64,000 nucleotides of DNA from Myrica gale. Taxonomy: Eukaryota > Streptophyta > Magnoliopsida > Fagales > Myricaceae. This document shows, piece after piece, positions 45,351-57,076 of this stretch (positions are counted from its first letter, which is position 1; every line of letters starts with the position of its first letter). Made by a program: the position numbers and the translations under genes. The notes beneath the pieces were generated by a model, which ran no database searches, had not been told where the DNA came from, and saw only the letters and a list, made by a program, of their open reading frames with translations. The stretch is from NCBI GenBank assembly GCA_963930655.1, contig OZ005605.1, positions 14,081,501 to 14,145,500 on the forward strand, given 5' to 3'.

Positions 45351-48006
45351 ATGAGTAAGCGTCCACGTACCAGCGGCTAGGCTGATGAGGAGCAATCTTC
45401 CACTCGAGCTTTGACAGTGGAGCAGCATACAGCGATCATTATGTCTCGCTTGATTGTTGTCGAGTGGAACATCAAATTGTCCGACTTTAACGACCTCACA
45501 TTTGAGGGTCGGACGCTTTCGGAAGTGGTGGAGGGGTTAGGTTGGCTTCCACTGATCCACAAGACCGGCTATGAGTCGAAAAATATGGTGCGGGAGTTTT
45601 ATTGCTCTATATTACGGGCGAGGGACCTTGAGGAGCCTAGTATGGAGGTCACTGTCTGTAACGTTCCGATCATATTCTCGCCAGACGAGCTGTCGAATTT
45701 CTTGGGGTACGAGAGAGATTTGGCAGCATTCCCAAACCTGCCAATGAACGAGGAGGGTCGGCCTACTAAGGCCGAGGTATCCCGGACCATGCTGGGGATG
45801 ATACAGCGATCTTGGATAGAGCCTATATGTTACACGAGCAGCTGCTTCCTTTTTGGCGGATCATGTGTCATGCCTCAAACGCTATCTTGTAGGGCCAATG
45901 ACAGCCGCGAGCAATCTCGAGAGAAAGCTCCAGTGAACTTAACCATACATAACAGCGGAATAAAACTGAGAGAGAGAGACGGGCCAAAGAATTCATCATA
46001 ACTTAACAACATAATATTCCACAAAAGACGAGTAGTAGCTTAATTACATAACACATAAACTATACAATTCCTAAGTGACACATCACATTGATCAATAGTC
46101 GCAACATCAAAATACATAAGAAGTCTCCCTTCTCACGACAGATAATCCTCCTGACTACCTTCACCTGAAACATCTGGAATGATACATTTTTGAAAACTGT
46201 GAGTCAAAAGACTCAGTAAGGGAAATGTAAATTTGTAAACATGAGCTTATGACTTGAACATGAAAATCATGAGTAATCGTAAATCTTGATGTGCATGCAT
46301 GTTTCATGTTTGCTTATGCACATGCACTTGCTCTTGAAAACATGCTCTTGAACTTAAAATGACACAAGGTCCTTGAAAAGTATTCACTTCTTATCTTGTG
46401 GGCTACATACGATCCATTTGCCCATGAAGTCAGGGTTGTACGTTCCCGTTTGAATCGTCCCCTATTTCCCTTGTAGACATTACATCTAGTCGAGCTAGCC
46501 TACCTTCTCGCATTCGTCCTTCAATGTGGCTAGACACGACCCTTAATGATCCACACCTTCTCGCATTCGTCCTTCAGTGTAGTTGCACTTACCTCTAGGA
46601 TCACCCATCTTTCTTGCATTCGTCCTTCGGTATGAGTGTCCTTCTTGATGGTACGGTACCGAGCAGAGCCCATTAACTTAACATAAAACTTTTACACTTT
46701 CATTTGCATAAAAACTTCTTTTAGAAATCATGCAAATGCTCGTGTCATGTCATGCTTGATATCAATGAGTTCATGCTTACTTATGATGCCATGCTTGTTC
46801 ATGAAAAACCATGCTGTGTACCATTCCAATTTTTGTAAAAATGTAAGTTTCTACTTACTTCCACTTACCTTGGTCTTCTTGAGTTTCGAAGTGAAGTTTC
46901 GCCTACAAGCGAGTCAGATACGTTACTCAGACGCTTAGGAAACTAATCACATAGACATACAGAGAAATACTTATAAACATTTCGGTTTTCCAAAAGTACG
47001 TATCTTTGAAAATATGATTTTATTTACAAAAGATTTCTTTAACTAGCTTTCATAAAACAATTTGAAGAAAAGTAATCAAACATAAGCATTAAACATCTTC
47101 AACAAGGTTGCTGATTGGACTACTATATATCCCACTTATAATCAATTAATGACACTGATTCTTCCCGTCGACATCATTGATTTCAAAGCCTATTCATGAA
47201 ATTCAGTAACAACAATCATACTAAGAATTCTTAACCAAAACAACAACTTATAATATGTCCAACTTAATTTCCTTGTTCTATACCTTTACCAAACCTAATG
47301 TCTATCAAACTCCACGAACTTAATCATTTTAATATCTTACATTGGCCAAACAACAGCCCCCTTGAATTTAAATCCAAAAACAAATACATATAGTAAATAG
47401 CAAAAATGCAATACGGGGTCTCACTTCATGCATCTGATCCTATGCTCCTCCATCAACCCGAAGAAGCACACCACAGAGCTGTCGTATAGCCGGGCCGAGT
47501 TCCTATACCTGGTAGTTGTACGGGGGCTATCTGTTGATATAGCATCATACATCTATCAGTCTATTCGTGTAGAGGCTTTGAAAATTGATGCTACGAATTC
47601 ATTGCCGCACGGGATCTTCTGACCCAGTTCTTGCACGCCATGCTGGTCTGGACACGCTGAGCGCTACAAGCCGCTCGGTTTGCTAGAGGAAGACAACAGG
47701 AGTAACCCGCGAAGACAATGGAGAGGGAGGATCCTGGGCAGAGCTCGACCCATGGACTTGGACCACCCATTGCATGGTTAGTGAAATCAGTCGTCGTCTG
47801 ACGACTTTGGAGCAGAAGGTCGCCGACATGGACGCTGGGTGGAAGAAGGAGGTTGTTGTGCTTAAGAAGAGTTTGGGGGGCGTGGCAACCGGTGCGAAGC
47901 TCTTTCCTCTGACTGAGCGGGTCGTGCAGATAGAGGAGCAAAGCACCTTCGTCACGTCCGTCACGTCCTAAAACTCACGGATGATGATGATGAGGATGAT
48001 TTGTAG
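45351..48006 (+). pseudogene. CACTA accessory gene B, copy 2 (split by solo LTR)
   Basis: ATG at 45351 after a TTTTGTACAG acceptor; codon 10 is already TAG (…RTSG then stop). The frame from 45411 gives VEWNIKLSDFNDL, REFYCSILRARDLEEPSMEV, DELSNFLGYERDLAAFPNLP, RPTKAEVSRTMLG. An LTR at 45866 interrupts it. After the LTR come HTTELSYSRAEFLYLVVVRG and ASYIYQSIRVEALK, then a deletion of about 90 bp near 47645, then the coiled-coil end (RRLTTLEQKVADMDAGWKKE) and an acidic tail to TAG 48006. It complements copy 1: the frameshift and stop at 7140-7207 are not present here. Function unknown. Confidence 0.72.
45866..47425 (-). mobile_element. Solo LTR (1,560 bp) inside gene B
   Basis: Flanked by TCATG on both sides (45861-45865 and 47426-47430), a 5-bp duplication typical of LTR retrotransposons. 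The plus-strand ends are TGTCATGCCTC and GGGGTCTCACT. Read in reverse it starts TGAGACCCCG, the kind of start seen in many plant Ty3/Gypsy LTRs, with the outermost base pair decayed; the minus orientation is therefore preferred. No internal coding region is present. Three imperfect repeats around CGCATTCGTCCTTC lie at 46510-46640. The ORFs within it are not credible genes. Confidence 0.8.
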
Positions 48007-49412
48007 TCTTCCTTATTTACTTTTATTATTACGTTTGTTTTTTTATTATGTTTTGAGGACATTTAATTTTATATTATGTTTTGTAGACATGTATAGATTT
48101 TATTTGATATTTTTGTTCATATTATGTTTTATGTCATTGAAATTATGTTATTTGTATTTATTAGAACTTAATATAATATGTTTAATTAACATTACGTTTA
48201 TAATTTCGGTACACTTACCCAAAAAAATATTTATTATTTACATTATTAACTAACTTTGGTTATTTAAAATTTGCAAATAAAGATAATTAAAAAAATGAAT
48301 AAAATAAATACATATTGTCCAAAAACGTTCGGACCTGAATTTATCCGTCCGGACTAATTAATGTAAAATCGAACGGTGTCGTATTATATAAAACTAACCG
48401 TCCGAACAGATGTTTAGACGGTCGGGACTGCTATTTTGTTGGTGTTTCCTAAACAGTCTCCGTTAAGGTAAGGTAGTGTTCAGACGGACTGTGACTGTCC
48501 GAACGTATATGTTAATGAGCATACGCTGTCGTTTGAGAAATACTAAAATGGTGTGTTGAACTTTTAGAGGGAGTGCGGATGGTTAAATAGTAGTTCGGAC
48601 GTATTTGAAAATTTTGGCGGCATGAATTCCATCGAAAACTAATACACGTATGTGTCCGAACGGTATTCAAAAGTATGAAAGTTACAGATTCGTAGACAGT
48701 GGAGGAAAAACGGAGAAAAAAAAGCAAAGGAGAGATTTGAGCACAAGGAGAAGCGGAGAGCTGATTTTGGGCGTTCAATCTCATTGAAGAGGGTGTGAAA
48801 AGAGCATATCATGGAGAATTTGAAGTTAGATTGCATTTGAGGTTAGTGGTTTTTAAATTGAATTGTTGTAGGATGAAAAACTTATTTTTTTCCCAAACGA
48901 AAGCATGTGTTTTTCGAAATTTTAGGCTCTAAAATGATAGTAATGGAGTTTGGGGTTGGTTGTGATGTGTTTTAAAGAGTTTGTGATTTGGGTTGATTTG
49001 ACATGGTTTTGGACTGAAAATTGCGTCAGTGCGTCGAATAAATGTCTTGTTCAACAATCGCAGTCCGGATGGTTTATTTACCGTCCAGACTCTTTTTTTT
49101 GTTCGGACGCTTTGAAAAATGGGTTCGAACGTCTTTGTGTATGGTTCAGACCGTTATGTAACGTCCGAACGGTATTTGTTGTAATGTCAGACATTCATAT
49201 AGTAGCCTTAGACCCCGTTTAAGTTCGGATAACGAACTGGATGTAATTCTTGAATTGTCCACGTTATGGACAGTTTGAGTTTACAATATGCGTAATGTGT
49301 GTTTACAATATGCAATCATATTTTTGCATTTTTATTTTTTATTCATTTTGACTAACATAATTCATTGTGTTTTTTTCTCTAATATTGATTTATTTGGTCA
49401 CAGGTCGACGTC
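48007..49412. other. Spacer with GTYCGRAC clusters; Tnp2 region deleted
   Basis: No gene. Motif clusters lie at about 48320-48680 and 49060-49180, matching those of copy 1. The sequence jumps near 49305 from the segment found at 9534 in copy 1 to the one found near 10312, removing the DUF4216 block. Confidence 0.65.
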
Positions 49413-51117
49413 ATGCCAGCGGGAGGGAAACGACTGCGGTGCGATTCATCAGTTGGAGCTGAGAGTAGTCCGGGTACACTAGCAGTGTTGGGTCCTTCAC
49501 TTAGGGATATGAATGAATTACCGTCCCTTACCACAGCCAGTCCAGTAGGCACCAGAGTAGTTATGCATGTAAGTATCTTACCCCGTCAATCTTTATTAAA
49601 TATTATGACTTTTAAATCTCCACGCTTAATTGACTTTTAAATTTATTGTTCTTCATTTGTAGCGTCGTCCGGAATTAAACACGTTCAATTCTCTCGAGCC
49701 ATATTGGTGCGCTCGTTCGACAACATGTCCCATTTGAGAAGAGTAAGTGGACGAAGGTCCCCGACAAGGTTAGATCGTATGTGATGAACCGAGTGTTGGT
49801 CAGTATAATTTATTAAATTTTAATATTGTTGAAACTTTTTTACGTTGCTAATTGTATATATATGTTAAGGATGACTTCCAACTAGATTACGACCGAGCTG
49901 AGGATCGCATCACTGTGACGTCAACGATGAACACAGCGTACAGGACGCACAAAAATAGAATGTTCCAACATTACTCGGTGTTCAATTCCAAAGAAGAGGG
50001 GTTGGAGAACCCGTATCGCGATATGAATAAGGAAGAATGGACTCCTGTTTGTGATTTATTCGCGAGCGAGGAATTTCAGGTAAAACATTTTCTTTCCGAT
50101 CTGAACGTTTATTTTAGTCATATGTTTAATTGTGTTACCAATTGTAAATGTACAAGGCAGAGGACGAGTGCAATCAACAAGGAGAATAGATCTAAGTTGA
50201 AGATTGTACACACATCAGGAGCGAGGTCCTTCCAACGCGCTAGAGCGTTGTTAGTAAGTAATAAATTTACATTTACATTTTTATTATTTATTATTTATTA
50301 TTTAAATAAATTACTTAGGTATTTTATATGCATGTTCTATATTTTTTTGGTGTACAAAAAAATCCATAATCTAATGAAATTAGTCCTTCGTTGCTTTATA
50401 AAAAGACGCATACTACTAAGGATCGCATGTGAACTTCAGAAGATGCACGAGAAAATTTTGTAAGTTGTAAAGTTAGTTTTAATGATGCGTTCGTATGCGT
50501 TTATGTTTCATATGTACTATTTTTATCTACTTTTATTTTTTTTAGGAAAAAATAGAGGCGTTACAGTTGCAGCACGAGTCTGAGGGAAAGTCATACACCG
50601 AAGTGGAGATCTTCATTGAGGTGTTGGGGACGAAAGCGGGTTAAGTGCGAGGTTTAGGCCGTTCAGTACGGTCTGTTGGATCATCTTCATCAGCATCGTC
50701 TTTGATTTGTCCCGGAGATTGGAGGAGGCCAGATTACAGATTGAGGAGATGAGGGCTAGACAGTTGGAATATGAAGCGCTTCTAGTTAAGCGGTCAGATA
50801 TTGAGCAGACGATGCGAGAGCATCTGCAGATGATGGAGAAGCAGCAACGGAAGAAAAACGACGAGCTGATGAAGATGATGGCGGAGCAGCAAAAGAACCT
50901 AGTTCCACAAAAACGGAGGATGCAACTAATGGCGGAGCAGATGTGTGAGCAGCTGATGGATCATATTAGACGATGCAATCTCGTTCGATACCCAAACGAA
51001 AATTTGGGTAAATTTATACATTTTTACTATTTTGTCAGTACTTATCCATTATGTATTTTGATTACTTTTAATAACGATTGCATATTTGTAGATATTTTAT
51101 TATATCGTGAGCAGTAA
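49413..51117 (+). pseudogene. Transposase_24 (TnpA/Ptta-like) gene
   Basis: Multi-exon gene: 49413-49569, 49663-49798, 49870-50079, 50161-50253, about 50378-50460, and 50546 to about 51000. Signature parts: VRQHVPFEKSKWTKVPDKVR; EDRITVTSTMNTAYRTHKNR; RTSAINKENRSKLKIVHTSG then ARSFQRARALL; TEVEIFIEVLGTKAG; and a C-terminal coiled coil (RRLEEARLQIEEMRARQLEY). This is the class of CACTA protein that binds subterminal repeats. Breaks: part of exon 2 deleted before SLEPYW, TGG-to-TGA in KDRM(W)TSE, TAA where GYVRG is expected (about 50642), and a frameshift near 50700. Splice sites are well kept. Confidence 0.82.
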
Positions 51118-51199
51118 ATATCTTCATATTTATATTATTTCATAAATTTTAATTAAATTAATTCAAATATATAGAAAACTATTAGCACGGATATTTTTC

Positions 51200-52110
51200 T
51201 TTGATAGCGTGCGCACGCTTAACTATACGTCCGAACACTTTGCTTTAAATTCTATAGTCCGAACGGTGTATATAACGTCCACACATTCTTAAAATAAGAA
51301 ACCGTGCACACGATACACCAAAATGTTCGAACGTGTGCAACGTACAATGAGTCCGAACTGTATACGTAAAGGTTCGAACCGCGTTTTCAGATGACAAAAT
51401 AAATTTCGTCATAATGAAACTACGGTGCGTACGTCTTCATGAATACGTCTGGACTTATTCACATAAGAGTTTGGCCGTTAATATACAACAGTGCGGACGT
51501 TTATTGAATGACAAAATGTATTTTCGTCGCATTTTATTACTCGTTCATATGAGCTGTGCGAACGTTCAGAGAGAACGTTCGCACAGCTCATGTGAAGGGA
51601 TGGATCGAACGTGTGCAACGCACAACGAGTCCTAACTGTATACGTAAAGGTTCGAACCGCGTTTTCTGATGACAAAATAAATTTCGTCATAATGAAACTA
51701 CGGTGCAGATGTCTTCATGAATACGTCCGGACATATTCACATCAGAGTTCGGACGTTAATATACAATAGTGCGGACGTTTATTGCATGACAAAATGTATT
51801 TTCGTCGCATTGGATTACTCGTTCACATGAGCTGTGCGAATGTTCAGAGAGAACGTTCTCACAGCTCATGTTAAGGGATGGACTGTACTGGGCATAACGA
51901 TTTTGAATTTCGTCAGTATGCACCTAAACGTTCGGACGGGTTTATAAACCGTCCAAACTGTTTTGGGTGACAAAACACGAAAATCGTCACCCAAAACATT
52001 CGCTGACGGGCTTTAGGTGACAAATCGGGTGACAACCCGGTTTTGTCACCCAAAACCTTAGGTGACGAAATTTGTACTTTGGGTGACAATTTTTTTTGTC
52101 ACCCAAAGTG
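51200..52110. repeat. Subterminal repeat region of CACTA copy 2, with hairpins
   Basis: Dense GTYCGRAC words and TTTTGTCACCC/GGGTGACAAAA repeats near the end. A tandem duplication of about 278 bp (51330-51607 and 51608-51885) each carries a hairpin. In the first, ATGAGCTGTGCGAACGTTC (51549-51567) pairs perfectly with 51573-51591 around a 5-nt loop. The second (51825-51871) has mismatches. Such regions bind TnpA-type proteins in known En/Spm elements. Confidence 0.82.
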
Positions 52111-52302
52111 TTTTTTCTTGTAGTGATCAGTAGCTCAGAAACAAAAAGTAACATCCAAAGATTACAGAAGGATCACGAAGAGAATGATAGATTCAATATT
52201 AACGGAAGTTTTTGATCGTTTACCGGCCATCTACTAGATGCAGTCAGGTGTTTTTTTCCTTCAAATATTTGGAGTCTTTTGGACTTAGTTTTAATTCGGT
52301 GA

Positions 52303-55300
52303 TTTTGAAGTTGAGAGTTTCGGAGTTTTTTTTTTTTTTTGCCCGTTAGGCTTTTCATCTAATCTTTTGGATTTTTTTGGCTGAATTGTCTATTTTCACG
52401 TGTACAATTCTATTTATTTATTGACGTGTATGAGATTGATCCAAACCCCATAAATACTTTAAAAATGAAAGTATCAATCTAGGAATAGGTGGTCCCCAGC
52501 AAAGAGAAATCCGGTGACGTACTGTTCCCCAAAATTTTCTAAATTATCGATAAATCACGTGTACAAGTCTACCGTTTTTCAACTAAAAAGACCTCAATTC
52601 ATTTGATCGATGCAACACGGTACACATGCTGTTATTCGTTGTTTGCTTCTTGTTTGTTTAAGAGGCCTGTGAAATTCTTGTTTGTTTGCTGGTTCTAGAA
52701 TTGGTCGGGACACGATGTGCTACTGCTAGTTCATATTGGGCTGAGTCAGCGAACTAATTAGTCTGTACAACTTGTATGTATTAACCATTCGTCAAACGTT
52801 GGCAATATGGACCAGGAAAAACGACCAACGTTAAAGGTCGAATGAAAAACATAATATTTTCTTCTTTTCAAAATCCATCACCCGAAACCAAAAGTTGACG
52901 AGGTAGAGCTAGAGAGAGATCTGAGTCCAATGGCGGACCTGAACGACCAGAGGCCACTGAGGACTATGTCGGAGGCGTTCAAGGAGCTCGCGGCAACTAT
53001 TGATTCCCAAACTGCAGACGTGAAGACAGCGGCATTCTCCAGTGCGTTCTCTCTCATTTCCCCTTTCTTTCGCTGCTTTGGCCTCGCCTCCAAGTTCGCG
53101 GAGATTGATTTGGTCGCCAAGGTACACCACGCTCATCTCGTTCAACCCTTTTTAGTTCCCGAGGAAAGGCGAACACAAATATATATGATATCGGATTAAC
53201 ATGTTCAAAAGCTATCGATTTCTTACGGTACGCATGGACGCAAAAAGAGTAGAATAGAAGACGATTTCGAGTGGTACCTAATTTAACGCGACGTACAGTT
53301 TTGTCTGGTTAAATTGTGAGTTAATGAAAATTTAAAGCCAACTGAGTACATTAGTAGGATTTTTTTTTTTTTTAATTTGAAGTAAGAATTCCATTTGGCC
53401 CTAGAGGGAAATCCTGGATTCGGTCCCTAAACATGACAACCCAATAACAAGAATAAAATCATAAATATTTATAATTGGTATTTCATTTTGAATCTTTCTA
53501 TATTAATTGATTGGCTGCGCTTGATGATCACAGGTTAATGACATTACAGAGGCATCGAAGACTATTCGTACCTTGGAGGATTTGCTTGAAGAAGATATAA
53601 TGGCTAACACTGTAAGGAAAGTTGGAAGTCATTCGAGAAACCTTTTGAAACTAAAACGTGGGGTTGACATGGTCAGGGCAATCTGTGAGAACATACTAGC
53701 TACAAGGTACGTACATCACAAACTTCTTTATCTAACTTTTTGCTCTATCCACTTAGCTTTATTTATTTGTATCGAGTGTGTTTGGAGAACTAACATGAAG
53801 TTGTCACGAGCATGCAAGCGAGGAGGGATATTATGGTAATCTGAGAATAATAGAGACAAAAATAAGTGGAGATGGTGGATCAATGGCTGAGTATGGAGTT
53901 GGGGATTTAGGAATTTCGAAAGAGAACAGCTGTGGTCAGCAATGGAATGGATAGTCTAGTATTTTTATAAGCAGTTTTAGTATTGGGTAGGTTATGATAA
54001 GTGTTACTAGTGGACTTGGACGAGTAGGTATAGTACAACCCATTAACCTTGAGCCTACCGCTAATTTCTTTCGTTCCCGAAAGTAGTTTTTTGGGACAAG
54101 ATTTTATCTGTTCCCGAAATAATGTACTTTTTGGGATGGACGAAACCATCCCGAAAGGCGTCACTTGAAATCATGGTACAACTACTTTGAGTCGTCCCTG
54201 AAGAATGTGATCCAATCTCTAACCCCGTTGATGGTACAACCTGTGGCCTCAATCTATGGCTGATAATTTGACTGGACTAATAGAGCAAAGATTTCCCTTG
54301 CAATTGCTTCTAGCACCAGATATAAACAATCAGTCAAACCAACCGTTAGATCTTCATCGAAGCTAAAAATAACAAGATATGATCGTCCGATCGAAAGATA
54401 AAAAATCTGAGGCTTAAGTCCTAGCTATGATGCTTCATGCTCAGTGTCAAGTGCACCTCATATGCACCACAAATGCGCCACTAGCGCCCATTAATAAATG
54501 CATTCCCACTTTGTGTAATTTCCTATGTAGGACTCTCTCCCTAAAGAACTTTGCATAAAGTTCTCTCATTCCCAAAACATTAGCTATAAAATAATTATAT
54601 TTTGAAAAACTTTGACATCATTCAAGATTTTAGTTTGTCCCAATATAAAAGAGAGCAAACTCTTCACTACGAATTGTTTTAGATTCCATCACATCAATGA
54701 GAGCTAATACTGTTTTAAATCATTGGATGCTAAAATAATTTATCTAAAATATTGACACGATTAACTTTGCCGTTGAAGATGATGTTATGTGTTTGATTCA
54801 ATGAATTGTAATAATCGTGACGATATATGGCAGAGGGGATTCCCTAAGGGATCCAGCTTCCAAGGCCTATTTACAGGTGTTTGAATCCCACCATGGGTGG
54901 GCTATCAGGAAAGTAGCAGGTGCAGCTATGTATTCCCTTCCTACACTTTCAGAGTTCTGGAAGATGATCAATGAAGATGGTGAGTTCACGAAGTAATTGG
55001 TACAACATTTTTTAATTAGTCTCAATAAATTAATCAGAACACTTTCCTTTTTTTTTACTTTTGTATTTAAATAGATTTCTAGGTGCCTTGAATGGTTTGT
55101 CCGAACCCTTAGGGCTCATGTGTGTTTCCCCTTTTGCCAATCAGAGAGTAAGAATGAGTAATTATTAACGCAAACCAAAGTATACTTGCATCTGTAATCC
55201 TTCTTTTGATAAATGAGTCTTTGTGTGTCAGAAAAGTGAAGAAAAAAAGGTTATTTACAATTCCCCCCTCAAACTATCACTCAATTCTCAAATACCGCTA

Positions 55301-57076
55301 TAAACTTTAACTCGTTATAACTCACTCCCACAAATTATACTTCTCGTTGCAATTTCATCTCATAACCTGTTGAAGTTGTTAATCGAATTGTTTTCATCCC
55401 AAATTAACGACACGTGACCTTCTCCTTGCTTGAAAATACAAATTTGATTAGCTTGATTATAAGTGAGTCATCTTTTTTTTTTAATAAAAAAATCAGCTAA
55501 CTACATGTTCTTTTTTGGCTCTACGAATTGTAAGAATTATTGTAGAAGGCTAGGGAGAACTCAAACAAGGGTAAAATTATCTTTTCACATAAGGAGAAGG
55601 TCACGTGTTTGTTACGTGAGATAGAAACCGTTTGATATAATGCCTCCAGTCAATTGAGAAGCATAGTTTATGCGGGTAAGTTGCAACGAGTTAAAGTTTA
55701 TGGGTGTATTTGAGAATCGGGTGGAAGTTTGAGGGGGAAAATTGTAATTAACCAAAAAAAAAGTTACCGTGTTGAGGCAGCCGGCGATGGGACTCTTGTG
55801 TTATTTGGTTTATAGTTATTCATTTGTTTATATTTATGACAACAATAATGACATATTGTGCTTTCAGATGCATCAGCAAGGGTTCAAATGCAAAGTTTTA
55901 TTGCTGCATCAACTTCTGTAATCCTGCACATTGAGAAACTCTTCCTTTCAAGAGAATTGGGTATAGATTGGTAGAAAAAGGATTGTAACCTAACTACTTT
56001 GACTTGTTTCATGGGATCAATTTCCTATAATTAGGATAAGTTTTATATTATTGTTAAATCCAGTACCATGAAATTATTCTAATTTAATGGGCTGGAGTTG
56101 GTATTTCTAATCGAATATATTTATTGTCGATAAACACATAGCACCATATACAGTTTCAAGAGAAAATTACTTTGCATCCTCCTATTATGAAGTCAGTATC
56201 ACTTTTAAGTCTAAAGCACCGAGTTCATTGAATTAAACTATCACAATATCAAATTTATAAGTTTATATTCTCAAATTAACATTCAACAGTTGATAAATAC
56301 ATTAGCATAATGTAGAGTTTCAAGAGAAAGTTGCTTTGAATATTTTTATAGTTTTTTGCATCCTCAAATAATATATTTATTGTTGATAAGGCATATATTT
56401 CTAATTTATTTTTGCAGGCGAAATAATGATTGACCCTAACACAAAATAAAAATGAAAGGAAACTAGTCTTGGTTTTTAACACTAACTGTAAAGAGTATAA
56501 TCTCTCAAATGCCCCCGTTGTGTTTATTTTATGTTGTTCGCTATATGTATTTCCCCCGTCCTCGCGAGTGAGGGGTAATCTGGAAAAGAACAAAAAACTA
56601 TTCAAGTAAAGGGAAATGTATGTCTTTAGCTGACCCAAGCATGCTTCTGGACAAGGTTTTTCTCTTTTACCCTTTTTGGTGGAATCAAACCTCAAGGAAA
56701 ATGGAATAATATAATCATCCAAACAAGATTGAAAATGCATCAAATATCATCAACATCACATAAGTGTGATTCCAAAATGACAATGAAAAATCTCAAAATA
56801 CTCTAAATTTCCCACAGGGACTAAACAATAATAAAAAAACTCTAAATACTCTAAAATTTCCCAAGATAGATAATCTTGTCTCATGGCAAGTGCTATTACA
56901 TCATGTTTTATGTTTCATTATGTACTTTCTACCCTATCTTCTTTAGAAGGTGGATCTCATCTCGAGATTGCGCTCCTTTACAACAGATATGGTACTTAGC
57001 AAATGACACAACATCAATTAATGGAACTTGTTTCTTTATACTGAACAGTCAGTGGGTTGTCCAAGCATACCGTTGT
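52303..57076 (+). repeat. Duplicated host segment, copy 2 (carries the intact ACD11-like gene)
   Basis: Counterpart of 11430-25437. It holds the empty sites of the hAT element and of the CTATAGCGGCGGT CACTA element. It retains exon 3 and has lost 1.95 kb of the old intron-2 remnant. It begins 178 bp after a complete CACTA element and ends exactly where another CACTA element begins. Confidence 0.9.
52930..55974 (+). CDS. ACD11-like: ACD11-like ceramide-1-phosphate transfer protein (intact, 4 exons)
   Basis: Exons 52930-53121, 53534-53706, 54834-54979 and 55868-55974, all with GT/AG borders and matching phases (0, 2, 1). They give 205 codons and a stop; Arabidopsis ACD11 has 206 residues. The protein starts MADLNDQRPLRTMSEAFKEL and ends LFLSRELGIDW. 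It belongs to the GLTP fold, which moves ceramide-1-phosphate and phytoceramide-1-phosphate between membranes; loss of ACD11 in Arabidopsis triggers cell death and defence. Headgroup residues: D60, K64, R99 and the second His of HHGW (142) are kept, while the expected R103 is Lys. A W-box core TTGAC lies about 35 bp upstream of the ATG. Intron 2 holds an old transposon remnant. This looks like a working gene. Confidence 0.93.

Larger units (their letters stand above)
42072..52125 (+). mobile_element. Complete CACTA element (10,054 bp), GTYCGRAC family, copy 2
   Basis: Starts CACTACAAGAAATAATG and ends TTTTTTCTTGTAGTG; flanked by ATC on both sides (42069-42071 and 52126-52128). The ends carry GTGACAAAA/TTTTGTCACCC repeats plus GTCCGGAC, GTTCGAAC and mixed words. 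The order inside is gene A (43159), doubled promoter region, gene B (45351) split by a solo LTR, then a Transposase_24 gene (49413). There is no Tnp2 catalytic region, and the DUF4216 block of copy 1 is also missing, so the element needs a transposase supplied in trans. The intact termini and target duplication suggest more recent movement than copy 1. Confidence 0.94.
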
